A DNA stretch of 64,000 nt, taken from contig NAJO01000048.1 in the NCBI GenBank assembly GCA_002077065.1, positions 62,001-126,000 of the forward strand, in the 5' to 3' direction. The DNA is from Cryoendolithus antarcticus (Eukaryota > Ascomycota > Dothideomycetes > Cladosporiales > Cladosporiaceae). Positions 1 through 9,428 of this stretch are shown piece by piece. The position numbers and the translations under genes are program-made. The notes below the pieces were generated by a model that had not been told where the DNA came from, made no database searches, and saw nothing but the letters and a program-made list of their open reading frames with translations. Position 1 is the first letter of the stretch. Each line of letters starts with the position of its first letter.

Positions 1-568
1 GCGCGAATAGACCGGAGGAGACGGTAAGCTGTATGGAGACGCTGGGATGGTGGTGCGCCAGTGCGGACTGTAGGCGGAGAGGGCGCGCCAGCTGCCCATT
101 ACATCGGAAAGATTTGAGATTCATAGAGGGAGTCGTGGAGGCAAGTGAGGTTCCGGCGCATTGCAGATGGAATGCGATGAGCTGTGGCATGGAGAGGTTG
201 GAGCTGGGTGGCGTGACGTCACGAGCTCGAGGGAGATATCAGCAGGGGGTGGTTATATGTTACATTCTGTATAGTACGAGCTAGGGTACATTCCTGCGTA
301 GAGGTCACTTCGAAGGGAGTAGCCACTTGAGAGCATGGCGTAGTCGGCATCGATACTGACTGCAACAGAGTCGTATAGCACTGAAGAAGGGCGTGACTTC
401 CCAGCCCCTTGAAGCTCGATGAACGCCGTCACAGACACTAATGTACCAGATCAGTCCTGGTGGGATATGGGTCGCGTCGAATGACATGTTGAACAAGATC
501 TATGCAGTATAATTGCGTTTCGAAGGAACCCGATACTCCTACATTCGCTCCCCAGACGGTTCGCGCGT
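1..568. other. intergenic, no gene recognised
   Basis: Only short, mutually overlapping open frames occur here, and none resembles a known protein or shows a believable exon chain. It covers the 3' flank of the DUF1772 gene and the window edge. Confidence 0.5.
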
Positions 569-1241
569 CTACAACCGCACAACAGCTCCGTCCTGCAGCA
601 GCCCGTAGAGCGAGGTGATAGACGCGGCGAGCATAATGGCAGCGCGGCCTAGAATATCGCGTTAGCACCCTTCCGCAATCACTCCAAATCCCCGCCTGAC
701 CCTAGTCTACACTCACCATAGTTCAGCCCCTGCCACCTCTTCTGCAGCCGCCTCAGCTCCTTCGCAGCCTTCTCATCCGTCGAGTCCCTCTCGAGCGTCT
801 CAGCATGCTTCGTCATAGCCTTGTTCATCGGTACCATGATGCCCAGTGCCCACGCCGTAGTCGCCATATTCAGCGCAAACCCCGCTAGCGCATAAGGCAG
901 CTTCGCGGCAGCCACAGCGCTGCTATCCCGGTTGACGTACGCGGTGATCGAGAGGATCAGGTTGCTGAGGGTACAGGCGCCATTGAGCGGGGGAAAGAAC
1001 TTCTCCGAGTTGTGCAGGAGGTAGGCGGTTGCTGTGCCGGAGTGTTGGACGGGGATTTGAGGGAGTTGGAGCATGGGCATTATGAGGGGGGATTGGAGAG
1101 CGGAGCCGCCGAAATTTATGGCTGTGCCGATGACGGCGAAGGACTGTCGCACTGTTAGTTGCGGTCTCCCTGGTGAGCTGTGTGTCTACGAGGACGGACT
1201 TGAAGGGGTGTGAACCACCAGAACTGGCCTTGGGACGCCAT
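569..1241 (-). CDS. DUF1772 (anthrone oxygenase-like) membrane protein
   Basis: Three exons on the minus strand (1241-1200, 1143-717, 648-569) give 182 residues. Intron 1 (56 bp) has a GTCCGT donor, a CTAAC branch site and ends GACAG; intron 2 (68 bp) has a GTGAGT donor and ends CTAG. The protein opens MASQGQFWWF and contains several hydrophobic helices, a spacing typical of the small DUF1772 family. That family includes anthrone oxygenases of polyketide pathways, but most members have no known substrate. No polyketide synthase lies nearby, so a role in secondary metabolism is not supported here. It is divergent from ACH1 with about 416 bp between start codons. The family call is by pattern recognition; the exon structure is firmer. 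Confidence 0.72.
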
Positions 1242-1657
1242 TGTGAAGGGATGCGTCTGAGGGACAAGGATCCAAGAAGTAATGCGGCGCGTCTGCGAAG
1301 AGGCTAGAATGAGTGGAAATGAAGTGAACTTGACGAAACGATATGTACCTACATGATGGCCCCCATGAACATCGGCCCCATCAGCCCGTAAAGTCTCCCA
1401 ATGCTTGCATGTGTCAGCCCGGCATTGATGGCGCTAGTGGAGCACAGGCCCAGGCACATGCATTCGAAACGACACTCGAGTAATGACAGAAGCTCCGCAT
1501 CATGCCATTGCAGTGGAGCTGTAGACGCGCATCCGCGCTGGAGCCGGAGACCGTGCCTGCGATATGAGCAGCCCACTTTGGCAACGTTGATCAGGATATA
1601 GGTACAGCGTCTCCATTTCTCCTTATTGTCCTTTCGTCGTGGGTCGATCATTTCATC

Positions 1658-3368
1658 ATGGCTGCCTCTGCAATGCTCAAGAGTCGGGTGCGGCGGCCAT
1701 CATATCTGAAGAAGCTTGTGGCACACGATGACATCCCTTCGTTGATTGAGCACTTTCCCCACGGTGCATACGTGTGAGCGATAGCCCCTTTGCCCGCGAA
1801 GATACATGTACACCTGCTGATGCCCTTCAAGAGGATGGAGTGGCTTCACAGGCGTAGGCTACCCCAAGAAAATACCCACAATGCTAGCCGACCACGTCGA
1901 AGCCAACAACCTCCAAGGCAAGCTCAAGTACAACCTCTTCGTCGGTGCCTCGTCAGGCGCCGAGACAGAGAACCGCTGGGCTCGTAACAATATGATCGAG
2001 CGACGCTCGCCCCACCAAGTCGGCAAAGAAATCGCGAAAGGCATCAACAACGGCAACATCAAATTCTTCGACAAGCATCTGTCAATGTTCCCCGTGGATC
2101 TAATGTATGGCTTCTACACGAAACACAAAGCCAACAACCGCCTCGACGTCGCTGTCGTGGAAGCCTCGGCCATCACTGAGGATGGCGGCATTATATGCGG
2201 TGCCAGTGTAGGCGCAAGTCCGGAGATCATCCAAATGGCGGATAAGATCATCATCGAAGTCAACACCGCCATGCCGTCCTTCGAAGGGCTGCACGATATC
2301 ACGATGACCGACTTACCACCGAGACGGAAGCCGTACCTGATCATGGCCCCCGAAGACCGCATCGGCACGCCGCACATACCCATAGACCCCGACCGCGTCG
2401 TCGCGATCATCGAGTCAGATTACCCCGATCAAACGCAGCCCAATGCCCCAGAAGACGACACCTCCCGCGCCATCGCCGGCAATTTGATTGAGTTTCTCAA
2501 ACACGAAGTCAAGCACGGCCGCCTTCCCGAGAATCTGCTCCCGATTCAATCAGGCATAGGAAACATCGCCAATGCCGTCGTCGGCGGCTTAGCAGGCGGG
2601 CATGCAAATTTCAAACATCTCAAAGTCTGGACTGAAGTCCTGCAGGACTCCTTCTTGGATCTCTTCGATTCGGGGAATCTGGACTTCGCTACCGCGACAT
2701 CAATCCGCTTCTCGCCCGATGGCTTCCAGAGATTCTACAAGAACTGGGAGCAGTATGCACCGAAACTCCTCCTTCGCCCGCAGCAAGTCAGTAACTCCCC
2801 CGAGATCATCAGACGGCTCGGCGTGATCGGGATGAACACGCCAGTAGAGGTAGACATCTACGCGCACGCGAACAGTACCTGCGTAATGGGTAGTCGGATG
2901 CTGAATGGCCTCGGCGGATCGGCGGACTTCTTGCGAAGCTCGAAGTACAGTATCATGCATACGCCTTCCACGCGGCCGAGTAAGACGGATCCGCATGGCA
3001 TAAGCTGTATAGTGCCCATGTGCACGCACGTCGACCAAACAGAGCACGACCGTACGTCTTCCTCCCTTGGCCCCCGCCCCTTTCTGTCCTTCACCTTTGC
3101 TAACCACTGCCATGCAGTCGACGTAATAGTCACCGAAATCGGCCTCGCCGACGTCCGCGGCCTCTCCCCCCGCGAACGCGCCCGCGAAATAATAAAACAC
3201 TGCGCACACCCCGAGTACCGCCCAATCCTCCAAGACTACTTCGAGAAAGCGGAGTTTGAGTGTCTGCGCAAGGGCTGGGGCCATGAGCCGCACTTATTGT
3301 GGAATGCGTTTGATATGCATAAGCATTTGAATGAGCATGGGACGATGAAGGTGCCGAGTTGGGGTTGA
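1658..3368 (+). CDS. ACH1: Acetyl-CoA hydrolase / CoA-transferase Ach1
   Basis: Exons 1658-1773, 1832-3051 and 3118-3368 encode 528 residues, the usual size for fungal Ach1. The first intron joins ...GAYV to [11 protein letters not shown], a block characteristic of the family's N-terminal CoA-transferase fold. The second (66 bp) removes an in-frame insertion and restores [19 protein letters not shown] near the C-terminus. Family knowledge: Ach1 moves CoA between succinyl-CoA and acetate and hydrolyses acetyl-CoA slowly; it is largely mitochondrial and helps detoxify acetate and propionyl-CoA. The N-terminus is rich in Ala, Lys and Arg, compatible with mitochondrial import. CAT2 at the far end of this window also handles acetyl units, but the genes are about 60 kb apart. 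Confidence 0.95.
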
Positions 3369-3966
3369 AGGGTGAGAGGACGATAGATGGCTGGATTTGG
3401 GGGAGTTCAAAGGAGGAGAAGTCTCTCACGACTGACATCACTGCAGCTGAAGATGGCTGAGCGATGCGACCGCAGTGATCGTCAAGCTTTTGGTCGGAAG
3501 GCAAAATGTGGTAGCGCAGAGAGCTTGGTCGCACAGCCAAGTCGCTGCTTGCGGTGAGGATGATTGTTTGCTTCGAGTCTGCAGACCGCAGCTGAGTCTG
3601 GCAGGATGCAAGTACCCGCTCTTTGAAGGCTCGCGGACGCTGCTGTCACGTTCGCCACACGCTCTCGTACGACCGACATCGAGTAGTTTGCAGAGTTTTG
3701 CCTCGTTGAGGTGGAGTTCGTTCATGGCATTTTCACGGAGGACTTCGCCGCCGACCGCCTGTCAAGGCGACGGTACTACCCACAGCCTACGTGGCGTGCC
3801 TACCCTGTTTCCTTACCTTCACTCTCGGCTGCACCTGTCCTTCTCATCTCCCCTCCGCTGCTTTCTGCATCATCCTTGTCCGAATATACGACTCATTTCG
3901 GTTTTGCCAGTAGCCATACGACATTTCTGCTTGGATCTGAGCACGCTTGACACATATATCGTGCAC
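3369..3966 (+). other. intergenic and likely promoter/5' leader
   Basis: This stretch runs from the ACH1 stop to the start of the Met/Gly-rich gene. An open frame continues upstream in frame from 3475, but its composition (pyrimidine-rich, Ser/Leu-rich translation) looks like leader rather than protein. No TATA box stands out. Confidence 0.45.
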
Positions 3967-4739
3967 ATGGCGATGATGCCATTTGCAGGCATGCCGCCAG
4001 GCGGCGCTTTCGGTGGAGGAGCGATGCGTAAGCACCCTTTACTCTGCAATACTCCTCAGCTAATACCAGAGCAGGCGGCATGCCTCCCGGGTTCCCTCCC
4101 GGCATGATGGGCGGTCCTCCGCCAGGTATGATGCGACCGCCGGCCGCTATGGGAATGCCAATGGGTATAGGGATGCCGATGGGAATGCCGATGGGAATGG
4201 GCATGAATATGGGAATGCCAATGGGGTTGCCAGGCGGTATGCATCCTGCGATGCTCGGTGGCGGTCGACGAATGAGCTTCCCGCCTCAGCTTGGTGCTAT
4301 GAGTATGTCTCCCTTCGCTGGACTGGGCGGATTCGATCTCGGAATGGGTGCCGGACTAGGACCTCTGGCCGGATTAGGTGCCCTCGGTGGTGGCATCGGT
4401 CGGATTCCCGGGATCGGCGGCAGCATGGGCGTAGGTGCAGGCATACCGCCGGAGCAGCTACAGCTACTTCTCCTACTCGCGTCTACGAACAGCGGAGGCG
4501 GCTTCGGCTTGAACGCGAGAGGTCTCGGTGGTCTGGGTGACGGACTGACTGGCTTGGGCGGACTAGGCCGTGGACGCTATCGCGATCTGGACTTGGAAGA
4601 AGTGCTCAGGTACATGGATGACGACGATTTCGATGAGTTCGATGATGTGGACGATCCTTTCTTGCACATGCTGAGGATGTCGAGGCGCGGTGGTCGATAT
4701 GGCCGGAGACGCGCGAGGAGTTTTTATGATGTGTACTAA
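3967..4739 (+). CDS. Met/Gly/Pro-rich low-complexity protein, acidic C-terminal segment
   Basis: Two exons, 3967-4027 and 4075-4739, joined by a very short intron (47 bp, GTAAGC...GCAG), give 241 residues. I do not recognise the family. The first half is built of degenerate GMP(M/P)G units rich in Met, Gly and Pro. The middle is Gly/Leu-rich. A short acidic run (DDDDFDEFDD) then precedes a basic Arg/Gly tail ending in Tyr. There is no signal peptide and no clear folded domain. Such composition suggests a disordered, possibly condensate-forming or chaperone-like protein, but that is inference. The ATG at 3967 was chosen because translation upstream looks non-coding. An open frame that keeps its composition bias across a splice supports a real gene. 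Confidence 0.7.
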
Positions 4740-5390
4740 GAGCGAGGATGACAGATGATATGCGATGTTGTTGGAGTCGGATCAAGGGAGACGATGATGT
4801 GTATGACTTGCCTGAGAGACGCCGGCTAGCCTTGCTTCGGGCACAAGGCTTTCGGGGCTTGTTTTCAGTGAGCAAGGAGTGTGCTTTGATAGCTTTGAAG
4901 TTCACTTCGTGTATGCTTTCAGACATGTAGATGATGCACGACGAACATACATACCATACCAACACCTGCTCCTCAGGATTGCATAGTCTAATTTATATTA
5001 TCAGGTGATGTGGGCCGAATCTATGGACCACTGCAGCCACAAAGTAAAGCTGCCGCGGTGAGTAAGAGGACAGTCAATCTCCTTTGCAACTAAAATAGGC
5101 CACAACCATGGGGGAGTTGGTAGGGGCCAGAGTGTTGGCAAAGGTGCCTTGTGTGGACTTGGTAACGCTCCCGCATTGGAGGACAGCAGGAATGAAGAGA
5201 AGTTAGAGCGTTGATGGAAATGCGAATGTTTCGGAGTAGACAGATTCTCAACACTGTACAGACCCGAGGCACCACTGAGTCGAACGCCGGACGCCGCAGG
5301 ATGAAGATCATGATACTTCGTGGTATACAGAGCTCATAAACTATTTCGATGGAACTACAATTCGTCAGTACATGTTATGAGATTACGGTG
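4740..5390. other. convergent intergenic region
   Basis: Tail-to-tail interval between the Met/Gly-rich gene and RPL12, holding the 3' ends of both. It contains AT-rich patches around 4990-5010 and no credible gene. Confidence 0.5.
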
Positions 5391-6025
5391 TCAAATCGAC
5401 TCACTCTCAATCTCGCCAGCCTTGATCTTCTCCTGCACGACCTTCGGGTTCTGGCCATCAACCTGGCAGCCCGTGGAGAAAGCAGTGCCGAGAATCTCCA
5501 AGACTGTGCCCTGCAACTCCTTTGCCATCGACTTGTGCTGCATCGTGCGGGCAATGTCGATTATCTCGTCAAGTGGGATGGACTTGGTGTGCTTGATGTT
5601 CTTCTCCTTCTTGCGGTCACGTGGAGGCTCCTTGAGAGCCTTGATGACGAGCGATGATGCGGAGGGGACGACGGAGACGGCGGCTTGACGGTTCTTGATT
5701 GTGAGACGGACCGTCACACGGAGACCTTTCTGTGCTGTTGTCAGTATGCTGAGACGTGTGCTCGGCTGATGCGCGCGCATACCCAGTCACCAGTCGCCTT
5801 GGCGATATCTTCTCCGACCTTCTTGGGCGAAAGACCGAGAGGACCAATCTTGGGGGCAAGAGCGGAAGAGGCACCGATCTCACCGCCTGTCGCGCGCAGG
5901 TGAATGATCTTCTCCTCATTGGGGTCCAACTTGGGAGCTTTTCAGCGTATCAGCATTGTGTTTCGACAGCGGTGCTTCGCTCAGTCGTCGAGGAGCCTCG
6001 AGTCAAGGGGGTGATACTTACGCAT
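5391..6025 (-). CDS. RPL12: 60S ribosomal protein L12 (uL11)
   Basis: Minus-strand exons 6025-6022, 5937-5783 and 5729-5391 encode 165 residues, exactly the eukaryotic L12 length. Exon 1 carries only ATG plus one base; intron 1 is 84 bp and intron 2 is 53 bp. The protein begins MPPKLDPNE and shows the uL11 landmarks [21 protein letters not shown], the RNA-binding C-terminal domain and [12 protein letters not shown]. It sits at the ribosomal stalk base and helps form the GTPase-associated centre. Its head-to-head partner is SEC62. Early introns of this kind are usual in fungal ribosomal protein genes. The identification is secure. Confidence 0.96.
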
Positions 6026-6331
6026 GGCTAGTGTGTAAGGTAGTCTACCTCGATTGACTTTGTTGGAATGAGTGACAAGATGCTGCTGCGGTGATGGTAA
6101 TGGTGAAGTCGCAGGACCGCAAATGAGGTGCAAGCAAAAGTGCGGATTTGCCGAAATCTTGGCACATGCCTGAGGCTTCAAGAACTTCAGCGACGTTGCC
6201 AAACGTGTGTATCACATGTCATTGGCTTATTTCCCAGTAACACCTGTCGCCTGCACCTTCTCGTACACATAACACAGCTGGACTGCCGCTTGCTCGAGTA
6301 GACTCCGATCCATATTCCTCACCCGCCGACC
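6026..6331. promoter_or_regulatory. divergent RPL12 / SEC62 promoter
   Basis: Only 306 bp separate the two start codons, so both genes must draw on this interval for 5' leaders and promoters. Pyrimidine-rich tracts lead into the SEC62 ATG, which lies in a strong ACCATGG context. No clear TATA box is seen. Shared control is inferred from distance alone. Confidence 0.6.
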
Positions 6332-7600
6332 ATGGCACAACCTACAGATGAACAGCGTCGGCAACAGATGCTCATGCAACAGCGCATGCAAGCGCAGATG
6401 CAGGCCCAGCAGCAAGGTGGCCCTCAGCAAGGTGGTCCTCCACCAGGCGCAATGCGTCTCCCGCCAGGAATGCAGCCTCTGCAACCCGGTCAGCAGCCTA
6501 CTCCGGAACAGATCCAGCAAATGCAGCAACAAATAGCAATTGAGGCTCAGAAAGCTGGTCTATCGATTCCGCAATACATCGAGCGGATCAAGGCTCAGGC
6601 AATGCAGCAACAGCAGATGCAGCAGCAGATGATGCAGCAACAACAAATGCAACAGCAGCAACAAGCCCAGCAGCAGCAGGCTGCACAGCCAGGTCAACAG
6701 GTCCCAATTGCCCCGGGACCCCCAAAACCAGAGGGTCTAGCCGTGGCCAAGTTTCTCCGATCGCAAGACCTCAAACTACGGACGTGTATCTTCAACGACG
6801 AACGGAAGGATATGTTCAAGGTGAAACGGGCAATCCGCGCTTTGCAAAGCCCCGCCTACGAGAAAGCACGGAAGAAGGAGCCTCTCCTACCCGCAGTCAC
6901 GGACAGGGTGACCGCAGAGAACACATTTAAAATGCTTCCCATCTCTATGCTCGCTCTCCGCGTCTCAAAGATCGATCCACATGAAGGACACGATCACGGG
7001 AAGAAGAAGAGGGTCAAAGGATTGTGGACTGTGAAGATCGAACCACAGCAGGAGGCGCACGATGACTTCTACTACGTCTTCCTGTATCAGGGCGCGCAGT
7101 GGAAGACGAAGCTTTACGCTCTCGGTGCTCTGGTGCTCATCCTCGCTCTCGTGTTCTTCCCGCTGTGGCCCTACACACTTCGTCTGGGCGTCTGGTGGCT
7201 GTCAATGGGCATGTTGGGGTTACTGGGAGCGTTCTTCGGCATGGCAATCGTGCGTCTCATCATCTTCATCGGCTCGACGTTCACGCATCCGCCAGGTTGG
7301 TGGCTATTCCCAAATCTCTTCGAGGACGTGGGATTCTTTGATTCCTTCAAGCCTGTGGGTGCATGGCATGAGGACGAGAAAACAGTGAAGCTCAGGAAGC
7401 GGGATGAAAGGCGGAAGAAGAAGGCGAAGAAGGAGTCTAAGGCGAATGGGACTGCGGTGGAGGGGACAGAAGCGAAGGAAGAGTCACCTGCTGCGGTGGT
7501 GTCGAAGCCTGGTTCTACCGGGACCGATGCCCAAGGTGGTGGTGATGCGGTGCAACAACGCAACCTTACAGCGAGGGTGGAGGAGGTTGATGATGATTGA
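6332..7600 (+). CDS. SEC62: ER translocation protein Sec62, with Gln/Met-rich N-terminus
   Basis: A single exon encodes 422 residues. Residues 1 to about 135 are Gln/Met/Pro-rich low complexity. The conserved cytosolic Sec62 domain follows (AVAKFLRSQDLK..., roughly 140-250). Two transmembrane helices lie near 260-281 and 287-311, then a GWWLFPNL motif, and the tail is Lys-rich and highly charged. Sec62 belongs to the Sec62/63 complex that assists post-translational import through Sec61 in the ER membrane. The two helices with a short luminal loop and the downstream FPNLFEDVGFFDSF block are diagnostic. The long poly-Gln/Met lead-in is absent from the yeast protein as I know it and looks prion-like. 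It is divergent from RPL12. Confidence 0.93.
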   Translation: MAQPTDEQRRQQMLMQQRMQAQMQAQQQGGPQQGGPPPGAMRLPPGMQPLQPGQQPTPEQIQQMQQQIAIEAQKAGLSIPQYIERIKAQAMQQQQMQQQMMQQQQMQQQQQAQQQQAAQPGQQVPIAPGPPKPEGLAVAKFLRSQDLKLRTCIFNDERKDMFKVKRAIRALQSPAYEKARKKEPLLPAVTDRVTAENTFKMLPISMLALRVSKIDPHEGHDHGKKKRVKGLWTVKIEPQQEAHDDFYYVFLYQGAQWKTKLYALGALVLILALVFFPLWPYTLRLGVWWLSMGMLGLLGAFFGMAIVRLIIFIGSTFTHPPGWWLFPNLFEDVGFFDSFKPVGAWHEDEKTVKLRKRDERRKKKAKKESKANGTAVEGTEAKEESPAAVVSKPGSTGTDAQGGGDAVQQRNLTARVEEVDDD

Positions 7601-8285
7601 TCGAGAGTGCGACATTGCTACTAGCGAGGCGTAAGGTACTTGGTGTAACCCGAAATTCTGGGAGTCACACCTCACAGCTCATCCCCGTGCACGTGAGGGA
7701 TCTGTATATCCACCTCTTCTCACCGACGTTCGCAACTTAAGTATCCTCGTCTTAATCGACCGCGCCGCCCAGTGTTTGCCAAATTGTTGGAGGACATACA
7801 GATCCAGATCATAGTCCTGGGTATACCCTTGGAGCCGAAGTCCATAGCGTGAAGACGTCCCAACATTACGAAAGAAGTATGTCTTCTATATAACGTTGGT
7901 CCGCCTCTTTCGATCAACCACGCTCCAACAACATACAAAGGAATATCGTACCGATCCAGCCATCGACTCTGCTACCATATCGAACATCTTGCTGGGACGA
8001 TATCTCGACTGCCGCGTGCCTAATCGAACACTTTGCTAGTCTCGATCCTCATAGTGATTGGGACTACACCATCTTAACGGACTCCTGGAACCAGTCTAGC
8101 GAGATCTCGATCTCAGTCAGTAGTCTGGCATCGCCTCCCCTCTACCTGGATCGATTTGTCAAACGAGAAAGATTCCCAGGACGCCCCAGCCCAAGGAAAA
8201 CGACACTCCAGCGATTCGGTCAGCTTCTACCAAGTCTCAACGACTGCACGAGCCTCGAACCAGAACAAGAAGAAGTCACGGTCTG
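7601..8285. other. intergenic, promoter of the BSP peptidase gene
   Basis: No convincing gene. It holds the SEC62 3' end, a TATA-like box at 7887 and the leader of the downstream peptidase. An open frame starting near 8156 runs into the peptidase gene in another frame and has biased, non-protein-like composition. Confidence 0.5.
7887..7893 (+). promoter_or_regulatory. TATA-like box
   Basis: The heptamer TATATAA is followed by a pyrimidine-rich, CAAC-containing stretch, a common fungal arrangement. It lies about 390 bp upstream of the peptidase ATG, so a long leader or an unseen 5' intron would be required. Confidence 0.35.
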
Positions 8286-9209
8286 ATGTCCACGCCGCCA
8301 ACTTCCACCAAGCTCCCCTACTTCCAGTCCCAACTCCCCACCATGTCACCCGCCACCGCCCAACCCTCCAGCAGCACCACAACCCTCCCCATAATCCGAA
8401 AGCACCGCTTCCCAGTGCCTCTCCTCCGCCTCGAACTCCGAGACCTCTCCCACGAAGGCTCATCGCTCTTCCTCCGCCACTTTCACGGCTACGAAGACTT
8501 CGAGCAGCAAGTCCAGAACGTGCTAAACCTCCTCTACAACCGGCCAACCTCCGAAGAACTATCAGACTCCACATCCAACGACCCCACGGACACCGCGTCC
8601 AAAGACTCCGATCTCCTCCTCCGCCCAGGCACCCGCTCGATAACAATGATTCTACAAGACTACCCCGGCGTCGCCGAAACCGACGGCATAGACCTAGACC
8701 CGGACCACAAAACGCTCCGCTTCTCCACAGCCTACATCGCCGCCCGCGTCAAGAATAATGCCGCATTTGACCTCCGCCACGAGATCCTCGGTGTAGTCTG
8801 CCACGAACTAGTCCACTGCTTTCAATGGAACGCAGAGGGGACCTGCAACGGCGGGCTGATCGAGGGGATCGCCGACTTCGTCCGCTTGAAAGCTGGCCTG
8901 GGTGCGAAGCACTGGAAAGCTCCGACGCGGATCTCGGAAGGCGAGAGCTGGGACGCGGGGTACGAGCGGACGGCGTTCTTTTTGGAGTTTGTTGAGGGGA
9001 GGGTTGGGGAGGGAGCTGTGAGGAGACTGAATGCGGGATTGAGGGAGGGAGTGTATGATGAGAGAGGGTTGTGGGAGGGGGTTTGTGGGAAGAAAGTGGG
9101 GGAGCTGTGGGAGCAGTATGGGAGAGACTTGGAACGGAGGGCTGGCGGGAAGGGAGGAGACGAGGATCCGCCGAATCCGGTGCCGACGCATGGAGTGAGG
9201 GTGGGGTGA
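8286..9209 (+). CDS. Basic secretory protein (BSP)-like metallopeptidase
   Basis: A single exon gives 307 residues; an internal Met at residue 20 is an alternative start. The zinc-binding helix HELVH lies at about residues 173-177 (VCHELVHCFQWN). It is followed by GGLIEGIADFVRL, which is the arrangement of the plant basic secretory protein family (PF04450-type), where the EGIADF Glu is also conserved. Fungal homologues are common but barely characterised. There is no obvious signal peptide, so secretion is not supported despite the family name. The C-terminal half is Gly/Arg-rich and loses the strong C-ending codon bias of the first half. It is convergent with the phosphatase gene downstream. 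Confidence 0.8.
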   Translation: MSTPPTSTKLPYFQSQLPTMSPATAQPSSSTTTLPIIRKHRFPVPLLRLELRDLSHEGSSLFLRHFHGYEDFEQQVQNVLNLLYNRPTSEELSDSTSNDPTDTASKDSDLLLRPGTRSITMILQDYPGVAETDGIDLDPDHKTLRFSTAYIAARVKNNAAFDLRHEILGVVCHELVHCFQWNAEGTCNGGLIEGIADFVRLKAGLGAKHWKAPTRISEGESWDAGYERTAFFLEFVEGRVGEGAVRRLNAGLREGVYDERGLWEGVCGKKVGELWEQYGRDLERRAGGKGGDEDPPNPVPTHGVRVG

Positions 9210-9428
9210 CCCGGGGTAGACTAGGAGCATTTATGACTTGACATGAACGCATGTGATACTGAGCTCTAGATGCTAGATGTATACACCTGACACTTCCACT
9301 CATGTTGTACTCCGTCTGTGCTCCCCTTACGAGCTTTTCCGTATCGCATCTCCCCTCCGTAAACGCCTCGCTAAAGCCCATCAGTTCGTAGTACATACCT
9401 CGCATGCAAATATCCTCAATACCATGCA

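Noticed and set aside
2700..3293. 197-codon open frame antisense to ACH1
   Set aside because: It is the complement of a well-conserved enzyme with strong GC bias at codon ends, which creates long antisense frames.
8156..8758. 200-codon frame overlapping the BSP peptidase start
   Set aside because: Translation is low-complexity Pro/Arg/His with no features; the overlapping frame has a clear HExxH peptidase.
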